The notes: a model not told the origin generated them from the sequence alone. Counted from the stretch's first letter, positions 1 to 8,423 are shown. The stretch is DNA of 28,553 nucleotides from Nanoarchaeota archaeon SCGC AAA011-G17 (GCA_000402515.1 AQRL01000034.1:22327-50879); one strand, 5' to 3'. Program-made: numbers and translations.

Positions 1-655
1 GAAAATACCTTTAATTTCCATCCCAGTGCAACTTGGTCATAACATGAGTTATGCTGTAACTCATTGTCTTGGTTTGATAAAACCTTACATTGGAAAAATA
101 ATTTTATCTTTATTTGATAGATGGTTTTATTCAAAAGAATTGATGTATGACTTGAAGGAATTAAAAATTCCTTACCTTATCTTTGTTCCCAAAGATAATT
201 TTATCAAAACAGAGTTAAATGGAATGAAAGATGAAGAAAAAAAGATTGTTGAGCATGAATATAAACTTAATCGAGATAAAAGTAATTATAAATTTGAATC
301 TCGATTAGCATTTCTAAAACAAATCTTTGATGGCAAATTAGAAAAAAATCTGGATTGGGTTTTTGCAACTAATGTTGATGATATAGAAATTGATAATATA
401 ATAGGAACTTACAAAAAAAGATGGAGAATAGAAACTTCTTTCAGAGTTCAGGATGAAGCAAGAATAAAATGCAAATCAAAAGATATGAAGATTAGATATT
501 TTTTATTTTTGTTTGAGCAACTATTGCAAACCCAATGGATTTGCTTTTACAAAGACGAAATAAATTTTAAGCAATTCCTTATTGAAATTCAAAAAGTCTG
601 TAAGACTTTAGTAGAAAATCCAAAGAGGTCCTACAGTAAAAAACTGAAAACGTAA
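1..655 (+). mobile_element. IS4-like DDE transposase, 5'-truncated by window edge
   Basis: This is the C-terminal part of a DDE transposase that cuts and joins insertion-sequence ends. The frame is open from base 2, so the listed GTG at 26 is probably an internal codon and the true start lies before the window. Visible landmarks are a block LFDRWFYS holding the likely second catalytic Asp, then a lysine-rich stretch, then YKKRWRIETSFR, which fits the Y-x2-R-x3-E signature of IS4-family enzymes and supplies the catalytic Glu; the following conserved Lys position is less clear. The C-terminal region (FLFLFEQLLQTQW) is a hydrophobic helix typical of these proteins. Only one end of the element is here and no convincing terminal repeat was identified. 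The family call is from motif recognition, not a database search. It sits just upstream of the ribosomal operon promoter. Confidence 0.75.
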
Positions 656-688
656 GTTTAGTAAGTCTTTTGATTGATCATCTGTAGG
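630..688. repeat. Short inverted repeat at the transposase 3' end
   Basis: CCTACAG (630-636) and CTGTAGG (682-688) form a 7-base inverted repeat spanning the transposase stop codon. It could be a transcription-related stem or part of the element's right end, but no partner at the left end can be seen. The rest of 656-770 shows no gene or RNA that I can support. Confidence 0.3.
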
Positions 689-770
689 GTCACTAAGGAA
701 AGGTTTTTCACAAAGTAGAGATAACACTACAATTTAAAAAGCCTATTCGGAGATACTGTTGAAAGTAGTT

Positions 771-784
771 AAATTTATAAATAG
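771..784 (+). promoter_or_regulatory. Box A (TATA) promoter of the ribosomal operon
   Basis: The A/T element AAATTTATAAATAG is centred about 27 bases before the ATG at 804, the distance expected for an archaeal TATA box and a leaderless or nearly leaderless transcript. No ribosome site precedes the eL33 start, which agrees with that. Confidence 0.6.
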
Positions 785-803
785 CTTTTTTTCTTAAACC
801 TAT

Positions 804-1061
804 ATGAAAGGCATCATTATTAATTTCAGAGGAAGCTATAAAACAAAGCATTTTTCACATATGATTATCCAGATTGAAAACTTCAGCAAGGATCAGGCTA
901 AAAAATTAGTTGGAAAAACTGTAGTCTGGAAAAGCCCTGCTGGCAAGGAAATCAAAGGGACAGTAAGCAATGCTCACGGCAGAAATGGAGCAATTAGGGC
1001 TATTTTTGAAAAGGGGTTACCCGGGCAGTCATTGGGAGAAAAGGTAGAGATAAAGGATTAA
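804..1061 (+). CDS. rpl35ae: 50S ribosomal protein L35Ae (eL33)
   Basis: This is a protein of the large ribosomal subunit found in archaea and eukaryotes but not in bacteria, so it is one of the clearest lineage markers in the window. The 85 residues cover the whole family length. Recognisable signature blocks are NFRGS near residue 8, KLVGKTVVWKSPAGKEIKGT in the middle and HGRNGAIRAIFEKGLPGQSL near residues 59-78. The gene starts at the first ATG after a well-placed TATA box without a ribosome site, so it is probably leaderless. Its stop is one base from the start of the uL16 gene, so the two are cotranscribed. No anomaly is seen. Confidence 0.95.
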   Translation: MKGIIINFRGSYKTKHFSHMIIQIENFSKDQAKKLVGKTVVWKSPAGKEIKGTVSNAHGRNGAIRAIFEKGLPGQSLGEKVEIKD

Positions 1062-1062
1062 A

Positions 1063-1587
1063 ATGGCAATTCTCAGAAAATCTAAATGTTATAGAAGACT
1101 AAAAAGGGCCTATACAAGAAAGAGCAAGTACAAGAAAAAGGGCTTTATCAAGGTTATACCTCCTATCAAAATTATAAGATGGGATATGGGTAATCCTGCC
1201 GGCAAGTTCACTCACAGGGTTGACTTGGTCAGCAAGGATGATGCCCAAATAAGACAAAATTCCATAGAGAGCGGAAGATTAGCAGGAAACAGAAGATTAG
1301 AGGGAAAATTAACAAAGCCTTTTTATTTCTTAAAATTAAGGGTTTATCCCCACCAGATTCTAAGAGAGAATAAGATGCTGACCGGGGCTGGAGCAGATAG
1401 AATGCAGACTGGAATGAGCCATGCTTTTGGAAGACCAACAGGCATTGCTGCCCAAATGAGAAAGGGACAGGTATTATTTACTGTTTTTGTAAATAAAGAG
1501 GGAATTCCTATTGCTAAAGAGGCATTAGAGGTTATGAGACCAAGACTTTCCGGTCATTGGAAAATAGAGATTGGCGAGAATAAATAA
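1063..1587 (+). CDS. rpl10e: 50S ribosomal protein L10e / uL16
   Basis: This is archaeal L10e, the equivalent of bacterial L16, which sits near the peptidyl-transferase centre and helps position tRNA. The 174-residue length fits the family. Supporting blocks are the basic start with RRLKRAYTRKSKYKKKGF, the motif KLRVYPHQILRENKMLTGAG around residues 91-110, then GADRMQTGMSHAFGRP and a conserved C-terminal RPRLSGHWKIEI. The start ATG is one base after the eL33 stop (TAAAATG), which implies translational coupling in a two-gene operon. It ends directly against the convergent gene at 1588. A eL33-uL16 pair is unusual as an isolated operon, but many reduced archaea have fragmented ribosomal clusters. 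Confidence 0.95.
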   Translation: MAILRKSKCYRRLKRAYTRKSKYKKKGFIKVIPPIKIIRWDMGNPAGKFTHRVDLVSKDDAQIRQNSIESGRLAGNRRLEGKLTKPFYFLKLRVYPHQILRENKMLTGAGADRMQTGMSHAFGRPTGIAAQMRKGQVLFTVFVNKEGIPIAKEALEVMRPRLSGHWKIEIGENK

Positions 1588-1854
1588 TTAAATAAAATTA
1601 AGATTATAAATAACTATTTTTGGGTCTTCTTCCTGATAATTTCTTACAAATTTTAAAATTGCATTGGTTACTTTGTTTATGTCTTTCTTGGAATGCATGA
1701 TTTTATAGTTAAGCTCTACAGAACTATAACCTGCAACTACTTCTTGAACTACTTCACTTTCATTAAATAGCATTATTATGGGAATAAGATGGGATGCTAA
1801 GTAAGGGCTTCCTGCTATTTCCCTTATATCTTTGTTTAAAATATTTAATATCAT
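1588..1854 (-). CDS. Unrecognised 88-residue protein, possibly 5'-truncated
   Basis: I do not recognise a family. The protein is mostly helical with hydrophobic stretches (YLASHLIPIIMLF near residue 18) and no metal or nucleotide motif. It ends immediately against the convergent uL16 gene, with the two stop codons abutting. The ATG at 1854 is the only usable start: the frame stays open for 29 more codons upstream, back to a TAA at 1942-1944, and the peptide there looks protein-like, but it holds no ATG, GTG or TTG. Either this stretch is an AT-rich leader, or the gene is a remnant whose 5' part was lost. Coding status is likely but not certain. Confidence 0.55.
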   Translation of the reverse strand: MILNILNKDIREIAGSPYLASHLIPIIMLFNESEVVQEVVAGYSSVELNYKIMHSKKDINKVTNAILKFVRNYQEEDPKIVIYNLNFI

Positions 1855-2018
1855 TTCTATATGCCTTTTTGAATCAATAACAAAGGCGTTTTTTGTTGAG
1901 TCATAAATTAATTTTAGAATTCCCTGTTTGTCTATATATTTTTATTTTATTTTTTTTGTTAACTTATTATAATAATTTATCATTAACTTTTTTAAGATTT
2001 AAGATTATATTAAATTTT

Positions 2019-3017
2019 CTATAGCGCCCAGTTATAATCCCTTAATAATTTCTTTTCAGCGTAGAAAGTTTTTTTGTGTTTGTGGATATATACAGATCCC
2101 CATAATAATACCTCTTCTTCTCCCTTCTCTGGCTTTCTTAGCTTATCTTTTGTTTCTAAATCTTCATCCCTGATTAAAGTTTTGCTTATTATTTTTTTGT
2201 AGAGATTCACTCCATCTTGTGTAGGAATAGCAAAGGGATTCATTTTTATTGCGGTTGGTATCTTAATCCCCCTCATATGCTTGTAGAAATCTATTAATCT
2301 CCAGAATGCTGCTATTTCATGAGCACACCAGAAATCTCTGTCTGAAGGATCTGGGTCATCTGGCAGATTATATTTAAAAGAGTATTGTTTTAATTCACAA
2401 CAGTGACCTTTTGTTTTTAGCTTGCTGATTATCTCAAATTCATTTTCATTATCTAAAACAGGAACGTAAATGTAGCTATATTTGTATCTTGGAATGTTTT
2501 GCCTTCTGCTACTAATTTTTATTGTTGCAACTGTCCCTTCTTCTGCCACTTTTAACGCATCATCATATGGCTTCACCTCTATCAAACAAAGGCCTTCCAG
2601 TTGGTGTGGATAGGTGTGATATGAATGGTGGAATATTCTTGCAGCTTCTAGACATTCTGTCAGTTGAACAATATTGTCAGGCATGAATGAATATCCCGGA
2701 TGGGCTTTATTATTAACTGCATTAAACTCCTTTTCTCTTAGCTCTACAGGTATTGGTATTGACCCATCCTCGTTTCTATAACTTATTTCTCCATCCCTGT
2801 CTTTTAGAAAAATTTCTACAGGACTTGCATGTTTTAGAAATTTAACAGAGTTTTCGAACTGTGCTGGGATTAGTTTTGTTTCTATTATCAAACCCTGATT
2901 CGGCTCTAGATTATCTAAATGTTTTATTAAATCAGAGTCTGCACTGACCAATTCTAATTTCTTTATCTCTGCCTTTGTCGGCTCCTGGAAAAATTGTTTT
3001 TTTGGTGTTCTTGCCAT
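2019..3017 (-). CDS. Hypothetical protein, 332 residues
   Basis: I do not recognise this protein. It begins with a basic tail (MARTPKK) and has no signal peptide or membrane segment, so it is probably cytoplasmic. The middle part is rich in His and aromatic residues (RIFHHSYHTYPHQLEG around residues 127-142), and a later stretch carries GHCCEL and DFWCAHEIAAFWRL, a cluster of Cys and His that could bind a metal, although no standard finger spacing is present. The C-terminal third is charged. The gene is monocistronic on the minus strand, and its start shares a short divergent promoter region with the small plus-strand gene at 3069. The length and clean start make it a confident gene of unknown role. 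Confidence 0.8.
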   Translation of the reverse strand: MARTPKKQFFQEPTKAEIKKLELVSADSDLIKHLDNLEPNQGLIIETKLIPAQFENSVKFLKHASPVEIFLKDRDGEISYRNEDGSIPIPVELREKEFNAVNNKAHPGYSFMPDNIVQLTECLEAARIFHHSYHTYPHQLEGLCLIEVKPYDDALKVAEEGTVATIKISSRRQNIPRYKYSYIYVPVLDNENEFEIISKLKTKGHCCELKQYSFKYNLPDDPDPSDRDFWCAHEIAAFWRLIDFYKHMRGIKIPTAIKMNPFAIPTQDGVNLYKKIISKTLIRDEDLETKDKLRKPEKGEEEVLLWGSVYIHKHKKTFYAEKKLLRDYNWAL

Positions 3018-3035
3018 GAATATATAAGGAAAGAA
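3018..3035. promoter_or_regulatory. Divergent promoter element ATATATAAGG
   Basis: The A/T element ATATATAAGGAAAGAA lies just before the minus-strand start at 3017 and about 45 bases before the plus-strand ATG at 3069. The same 16 bases recur at 24767-24782, also next to a divergent gene pair. It is a plausible box A plus purine-rich BRE-like flank for the plus-strand gene. Confidence 0.4.
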
Positions 3036-3068
3036 AGATTTTTATGGTTATTGATGATAGGATTATTA

Positions 3069-3245
3069 ATGAAAGGTGGAAAGAAGATAAGAGCTGGACC
3101 TGGTGGCGTAAGAGACTATTCTACTCGAGTACATAGTGATACGAAATATAACAGAAAAGCAAATGAGGAAGAGACCGAAAAGGAGATTGAATTGAGTGAA
3201 GGTGAGCTTGAGAAGTCTATAAGAGATGATTATAAATTATCTTAG
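3069..3245 (+). CDS. Small charged protein, 58 residues
   Basis: I recognise no family. The chosen ATG at 3069 gives a basic N-terminus (MKGGKKIRAGPGGVRDYSTR) followed by a strongly acidic, Glu-rich tail, a composition typical of small unstructured archaeal proteins. Earlier in-frame starts at 2994 and 3054 would add a Cys/aromatic stretch that overlaps the divergent gene and its promoter, so they look unlikely. The reading frame ends with TAG at 3243-3245, an ordinary use of that stop. It lies alone between the divergent unknown and the PEP synthase promoter. Coding status is moderate because of the short length. Confidence 0.5.
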   Translation: MKGGKKIRAGPGGVRDYSTRVHSDTKYNRKANEEETEKEIELSEGELEKSIRDDYKLS

Positions 3246-3287
3246 AAATCGTATTTTCCTCTTTCTTTTTTGATACAGAACAAAAAA

Positions 3288-3326
3288 GTTTATATAAAGT
3301 TGTTGTTTTTATAAGCTAAAGAGGTG
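3288..3326 (+). promoter_or_regulatory. ppsA promoter and ribosome site
   Basis: GTTTATATAAAG (3288-3299) is a strong box A, placed so that transcription should begin around 3315-3322. It is followed by GAGGTG (3321-3326), four bases before the ATG at 3331. The same GAGGTGAATAATGG context appears before the nucleotidyltransferase gene starting at 12092, so this organism uses anti-16S ribosome sites for some genes. Confidence 0.65.
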
Positions 3327-3330
3327 AATA

Positions 3331-6300
3331 ATGGCAAATATTGCATGGTTAAATGAGTTAAATAAAGATGATATTCCTTTAGTCGGCGGGAAGGGTGCAA
3401 ATCTTGGAGAGATGTATAATTTTAAGCTGCCTGTTCCTCCTGCATTTATTGTAACTTCTGAGGCTTTTAAGAAATTTTTAGAAGCTACTGGAATTAAAAA
3501 TCAGATTTTTGGAATGTTGAATAACTTGGATGTTGACAACACAAAAATGCTGGAATTAACAAGCGAGAAGATAAAAGAGATAATTCTTCATGCAAGCATT
3601 TCTGAAAATATGAAGGCTGATATTATTGAGGCTTATGACAACCTGAATGTTGATGAAGAAGTACTAAAAGATACTAATAATGATGTTTTGAAATTAGTAA
3701 AAACAGGAAGAGATATGCCTTTTGTTGCTGTAAGAAGCTCTGCAACGGCTGAAGACTTGCCAAGTATTGACCAGAATTCTCATGTTCTTATGAAAATAGA
3801 CAGTAAACCAGTATATGATACAATTTCAAATATTTATGATAAAATAGGAGATGGCACTAATAATTTAATTGAAGTGGCATCTATGCAGGATAATGAAGTT
3901 AAATGGGTTATAGCTGAGCAAATATACAGACATTCTGCTAAAGAGAGCAAATTATATAAAATTAATACAGAGACAGGTAGGAGTATAGGAATAAGCAAGA
4001 ATCACTCCTTAATTGTCCTTAACCCCCATACATTAAAACCAATAGTAACTTCTGTTGATAATCTAAAGGGAGATGAAATGGTTCCTGTAACCAGAAATGT
4101 CCCTCTTATTAATTCAGGAATTAATGAAATTGATGTCTCTGATTATGTAAATGGAAAGGATGTTCATATTGAAGAGAATAAAGTGTATATAAAAAATAAT
4201 TCTTCAAACTGGAAAATCCAAAATCCCTTACCATTAAAACTAAAATTAGATGATGAATTTGCTTATTTCTTAGGAATTTACTGTGCTGAGGGCAATACTT
4301 ATAAAAATAATAATATTGGAATAACAAACACAAATAATAACATTCTAGAGAATGTAAAGGGGTTTTTAAAGAAATTAAATCTTTATGATAAACAGAAATT
4401 AAATAAAGGCACTATAAGAGTTCATTGCAAATCATTAGTTAGGTTTTTGCATAATACAACTGGGATTCCACTTGATAGCAAAGGTAAGGGAAGATCCTGT
4501 AAGATAAAAAAAGTTCCTGATTTTATATTTGGATGTAACAAAGAAATAATCGGAAGTTTCTTGGGAGGGTGTTTTGATGGTGATGGATATATAAATTCTG
4601 AAACTATTGAATACTGTTCAATTTCTGAGAAATTAATTGGTGGTATTATAAAGTTACTTGAGATGCTAGATATTGATTTTTATATAAGAAAGAAAAATAA
4701 TGCTTTTACAATAATAATCCCTGGTTCTGAAGCTGCTATGTTTAAGAAAGTGATAACTATAAAGACCAAGATAGAGAAAATTGATAGATTAATTAACCTG
4801 TATAACAGCAAGAAAAATCATCCTAAATTTCTGAATAGTGTGTTTATTTCTAATGAATTATCAAAAATTATCAAAGAAAAATATAATGACAAACTAGTTA
4901 AAAATAAGGTTGAAGCAGCTTTATGCCCTGATTGTGGAGAGAATATAGGAAAGACAAGTTATTATAAAAATAAATTAAGATATTATTGTAAATGTTGTGG
5001 AAAAACTTTTTATGATGTTGAAAAAAATATTTTAGAAAAAAACATTAATTATGATAATAATGGCAGATTTGTTAAGAGAGCTATACCTTGGAATAAGGGA
5101 ATACTAAATGGTTCTTTTTCAAGAAGAAAATTTATTGAGATTATGGAAGAAAATGGATTGAATGAGTATGCAGAGTTGTTTAACAAAAGTGTTTTGTGGG
5201 ACAAGATAAGCAGGATTGAAGAATATGATTATAATGGAGATGTTTATGACTTTACTGTTCCAAATATAGAGAACTTTGCTGCAGGTGTTGGTGGAATAAT
5301 AACCCACAATACTGCTTCATTTGCGGGGCAACAGGAGAGTTATCTAAATATCAAGGGAGAAAAGCAACTATTAGAGTCTATAAAGAAATGCTGGGCTTCT
5401 CTTTATACTCCTAGAGCAATATTTTACAGGATTAAGAATAATTTTCCGCATGAAAAAGTTCTGATTGCAGTTGTTGTCCAGAAGATGGTTAATTCCAAGA
5501 AGGCGGGTGTAATATTCAGCGTCAATCCTGCTACTAATGAGAATGAGATTGTTATTGAGGCTGGCTTTGGTTTGGGAGAGGCTGTTGTTTCCGGCGCTAT
5601 TAATCCTAATCTGTATATTCTAAATAAAGATACATTAGAGCTAAAGAAAAGGGAGATTAAGAAACAGACATGGATGTTTACAAGGGATAATCTTTCTGGG
5701 CAGACTGTAAAGAAAAATCTGAATGAGGAGTACTGGGATATACCGGTTTTAAACGAGCAGGAGATAAAAAAATTAGGGGAATTGACATTAAAGATTGAGA
5801 AGCATTATGGAAAGCCACAAGATATAGAATTTGCAATTGATAATAAGGTATATATTGTGCAGTCAAGGCCGATTACTACCCTAAATAAAATAATCAGCAA
5901 GGAAGAGGTAAGCGGTGAATTAATATTAGGGGGATTAGCAGCAAGCTCGGGTGTTGGCAAAGGGAGAGTGCAGAAGATTGAGGAAAAGAATATTTCTGAT
6001 TTCAAAGAGGGGAATATATTAGTTACTAGTATGACTAATCCTAGCTTTGTTCCTATTATGAAAAAAGCAAAAGCAATTGTTACTGATGAAGGCGGAATTA
6101 CGAGTCATGCCGCAATAGTAAGCAGAGAGATGGGAATTCCGTGCATTGTTGGGACTGAAAAGGCTACTAAAATTTTGAAAGATGGAGAAGAGATTACTGT
6201 TGATGCTACACACGGAAAAGTTTACAGGGGGATTGTTGGAAGCATCAAGGAAGAAAAGATAGAAATTGACCCTGAATTATTAAAAATGCATACAGACACA

Positions 6301-7176
6301 AGGATTTATATGAATTTAGGTGAACCGGATATGATAGAGAAATACAAGAAATTACCATTTGACGGCATTGGCCTGATGAGACTGGAATTTATGATTACTG
6401 AATCTATAAAAAAACATCCCAATGCATTAATTGAAGAAGGCAGAGGGAAAGAATATACAAACAAACTGGCTGAAGGGATTATGAAAGTTGCCAAGACAAT
6501 TACTCCAAAACCAATTGTTGTTAGATTTTCAGATTTTAAGACGAATGAATATAAAGGATTAGAAGGAGGAGATAAGTTTGAACCAAAGGAGGATAATCCT
6601 TTAATTGGGTGGAGGGGGGTGTCAAGGTATATTAGTGATGAATTCCAAGAGGCTTTTAGGCTTGAATGCAGAGCAATAAAGAAGGTAAGAGAGCAGTGCA
6701 AAAACGTCTATGTTATGCTGCCCTTTGTTAGAAACACTTGGGAAGTAAAAAAGTGCTTAGACATTATGAAAGAGGAGGGATTAGAAAGGAAAGAGGGATT
6801 AGAAATTTGGATTATGGTTGAAGTTCCTTCTGCTGTTTTAATACTAGAGGAATTTTTGAAATTAGGAATAGATGGCGTTAGTATAGGAAGTAATGACCTT
6901 ACATGCTTAATTTTAGGGGTTGATAGGGATTCTGAAAAGTTAAGCAGAATGGGTTACTTTGATGAGAATGACCCTGCTGTTTTAAAGGCAATAGGGAGAG
7001 TTATTGATGTCTGCAAGAGAGAAGGAGTCAGTGTTAGTTGCTGTGGTCAGGCTCCTTCACAATATCCTAAATTTGCTGAATTTTTGGTTAGAGAAGGAAT
7101 AACCTCTGTTTCTGTTAACCCTGATGTTGTTGCTAAGACAAAAGCATTAATTGTTGATATTGAAAGAAGAATTTGA
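3331..7176 (+). CDS. ppsA: Phosphoenolpyruvate synthase precursor with intein
   Basis: PEP synthase makes phosphoenolpyruvate, AMP and phosphate from pyruvate, ATP and water, and in archaea links pyruvate to gluconeogenesis. The 1281-residue precursor consists of 765 extein residues, a normal size for the enzyme, plus a 516-residue intein. Domain order: N-terminal ATP-grasp-like domain (VGGKGANLGEMY near residue 18; AVRSSATAEDLP just before the intein; FAGQQ just after it), the swivelling phosphohistidine domain (GGITSHAAIVSREMGIP, phosphorylated His926) and the PEP/pyruvate-binding TIM barrel (SIGSNDLT, then CCGQAPS with catalytic Cys1238). The intein interrupts a conserved nucleotide-binding segment, so activity depends on splicing. 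The gene is alone in its transcript and ends one base before a convergent homing-endonuclease gene. Confidence 0.97.
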   Translation: MANIAWLNELNKDDIPLVGGKGANLGEMYNFKLPVPPAFIVTSEAFKKFLEATGIKNQIFGMLNNLDVDNTKMLELTSEKIKEIILHASISENMKADIIEAYDNLNVDEEVLKDTNNDVLKLVKTGRDMPFVAVRSSATAEDLPSIDQNSHVLMKIDSKPVYDTISNIYDKIGDGTNNLIEVASMQDNEVKWVIAEQIYRHSAKESKLYKINTETGRSIGISKNHSLIVLNPHTLKPIVTSVDNLKGDEMVPVTRNVPLINSGINEIDVSDYVNGKDVHIEENKVYIKNNSSNWKIQNPLPLKLKLDDEFAYFLGIYCAEGNTYKNNNIGITNTNNNILENVKGFLKKLNLYDKQKLNKGTIRVHCKSLVRFLHNTTGIPLDSKGKGRSCKIKKVPDFIFGCNKEIIGSFLGGCFDGDGYINSETIEYCSISEKLIGGIIKLLEMLDIDFYIRKKNNAFTIIIPGSEAAMFKKVITIKTKIEKIDRLINLYNSKKNHPKFLNSVFISNELSKIIKEKYNDKLVKNKVEAALCPDCGENIGKTSYYKNKLRYYCKCCGKTFYDVEKNILEKNINYDNNGRFVKRAIPWNKGILNGSFSRRKFIEIMEENGLNEYAELFNKSVLWDKISRIEEYDYNGDVYDFTVPNIENFAAGVGGIITHNTASFAGQQESYLNIKGEKQLLESIKKCWASLYTPRAIFYRIKNNFPHEKVLIAVVVQKMVNSKKAGVIFSVNPATNENEIVIEAGFGLGEAVVSGAINPNLYILNKDTLELKKREIKKQTWMFTRDNLSGQTVKKNLNEEYWDIPVLNEQEIKKLGELTLKIEKHYGKPQDIEFAIDNKVYIVQSRPITTLNKIISKEEVSGELILGGLAASSGVGKGRVQKIEEKNISDFKEGNILVTSMTNPSFVPIMKKAKAIVTDEGGITSHAAIVSREMGIPCIVGTEKATKILKDGEEITVDATHGKVYRGIVGSIKEEKIEIDPELLKMHTDTRIYMNLGEPDMIEKYKKLPFDGIGLMRLEFMITESIKKHPNALIEEGRGKEYTNKLAEGIMKVAKTITPKPIVVRFSDFKTNEYKGLEGGDKFEPKEDNPLIGWRGVSRYISDEFQEAFRLECRAIKKVREQCKNVYVMLPFVRNTWEVKKCLDIMKEEGLERKEGLEIWIMVEVPSAVLILEEFLKLGIDGVSIGSNDLTCLILGVDRDSEKLSRMGYFDENDPAVLKAIGRVIDVCKREGVSVSCCGQAPSQYPKFAEFLVREGITSVSVNPDVVAKTKALIVDIERRI
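3763..5310 (+). mobile_element. PpsA intein with LAGLIDADG endonuclease and zinc ribbon
   Basis: This in-frame protein intron (precursor residues 145-660) should excise itself and join Pro144 to Thr661, restoring a normal AEDLP-TASFAGQQ segment. Splicing features seen: Ser145 as first residue, a block-B-like SKNH with His225, the C-terminal block VYDFTVP...GGIITHN with penultimate His659 and terminal Asn660, and a +1 Thr661. The homing endonuclease has two LAGLIDADG helices, FLGIYCAEG (313-321, acidic residue Glu320) and FLGGCFDGDG (410-419, acidic residue Asp416). Between the endonuclease and the C-terminal splicing block lies a zinc ribbon, C532-x2-C535 and C553-x2-C556, then a basic stretch with IPWNKG. 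All splicing and cleavage residues look intact, so both activities are plausible. PEP synthase inteins are known in other archaea. Confidence 0.92.
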
Positions 7177-8312
7177 TTACTTTAATGACCATATGATTGA
7201 ATCGTATTTCCCTTTAGAATGCTCTTGAATTAATGATCTTTCTTTTAATTTATTTATTGAATATGATATTGCTTCCCTTGTTATGTTTAATTTTAAAGCA
7301 AGTTCATAAACTGTTTGTGGTTTTTCTTTTAGTATTTGTAATATACTGTAAAAAGTGATACCTCTACCCCTCGTTCTGAAACCGTTTTTTGAACAAAGCA
7401 ATGAGTGTTCTAGCCTTATTTTTTTATCTGGGTGATTAAAGTTTATTTTATTTTGATATTCCTGTAATCCTTTTGAAAGAATTGAGAAATAATATCCTTG
7501 GAATAATCTATTATTTAATATAGTTTTTGTTCCTCTTATCTCTGTTATGTTATTATAAATTTCTGGGAATTTTACTTTTATTAGTTCTTTTATATCGCTT
7601 ATCAAACTATAATTGAAAGATGTTAATTTTACCCTTGAAGAATCTACAGAGCCTTCATCATCAAAAAAAGCTTTTAAAAATTCTCCTGTAAAGTTTTCTG
7701 GAAGGTTGTATAATATCCTAGGAACTCTTGAATTATAGGTATCAAATTCTATTTTGTATAGGTGTTTTAGAATATAGGGATTACTTTAGGAAACTGCAGC
7801 ATATCCATATTTAGATTTGTAGGGACATTACCAAAGAACTTAAGATCTTTTTTGAATTGTTCTCTTAATACTTTTGAGGTATTTCTGTAGTAGGGCAGTC
7901 CCCCTGTTCTAAAATTTGATCCATAACCATCTCCTATAATATGTGATACTATTCTTATAATTCTCTCATCTTCTTTCCATGGAAATTTTGTTTTTATTAC
8001 TCTTCCATTTCCAGGACCCCTTATTGCTACTATATTTTTTTCTAATCCATCTTCATCGTTTAGTAATTGAGAAATTTTAATAAATTGGCTTAATGGAAGA
8101 AATCTTCTTGTTTTCTTGCCTTTCCAAAAAGATATCCCTTTTTTCCATTCATGTATATTAAATTTTTTAGTCTTGAAATATATTGCTAACTTGGAAGTAC
8201 CATTTAATTTTCTTTTTGCTTTGTCTATTATTTCAATCCTGAATTCATCATTTAAATCAATATATATTTTATCTATCGGTAAATCTTGTATATGAATTAT
8301 TCTTGGTTGCAT
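7177..8312 (-). pseudogene. Free-standing LAGLIDADG homing endonuclease, frameshifted
   Basis: Two minus-strand frames (8312-7767 and one running on to 7177) together encode one protein of about 378 residues. The upstream frame ends FPKVIPIF-stop; adding one base to the G run at 7777-7779 (C run in the gene) changes this to FPKVIPYILKHLYKIEF and continues in frame. Endonuclease helix 1 is IVSHIIGDGYGS (about 121-132) and helix 2, lying in the part between the two long open frames, is FLKAFFDDEGSV. An N-terminal helical, basic segment and a C-terminal winged helix (KPQTVYELALKLNITREA) probably bind DNA. Such enzymes cut long sites to spread themselves. Start ATG 8312 has a box A on the minus strand. 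Whether the shift is real or a sequencing error cannot be told here. Confidence 0.8.
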
Positions 8313-8332
8313 CTTAATATAAAGACTTTGTT

Positions 8333-8343
8333 GGCTTATAAGT
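8333..8343 (-). promoter_or_regulatory. Box A of the homing endonuclease gene
   Basis: Read on the minus strand, GACTTATAAGC lies about 25 bases before the ATG at 8312, consistent with a TATA box and a short or absent leader. Confidence 0.4.
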
Positions 8344-8355
8344 CCTGCGAGGGCA

Positions 8356-8373
8356 TGTCAAGTGTGTCAAGTG
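8356..8373. repeat. Perfect 9-base tandem repeat (TGTCAAGTG)x2
   Basis: TGTCAAGTG occurs twice head to tail in the gap between the homing endonuclease and the gene ending at 8424. It is not A/T-rich like the surrounding sequence. It could be a regulator site or a slippage duplication. Confidence 0.6.
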
Positions 8374-8423
8374 AATACAATATATATTTTAGAGTATATA
8401 ATTTATAAGATTGAAAAAGAGAT

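Noticed and set aside
1588-1854. UPF0147-type archaeal protein
   Set aside because: Length is similar, but the characteristic small helical pattern of that family is not visible.
2994-3068. Longer version of the small charged protein
   Set aside because: The extra residues overlap the divergent gene and promoter and look like an untranslated A/T-rich region in translation.
4121-6701. Antisense open frames across ppsA
   Set aside because: They lie opposite a complete, conserved enzyme, have no ribosome sites and give peptides rich in Ser, Leu and Phe typical of the reverse reading of coding sequence.
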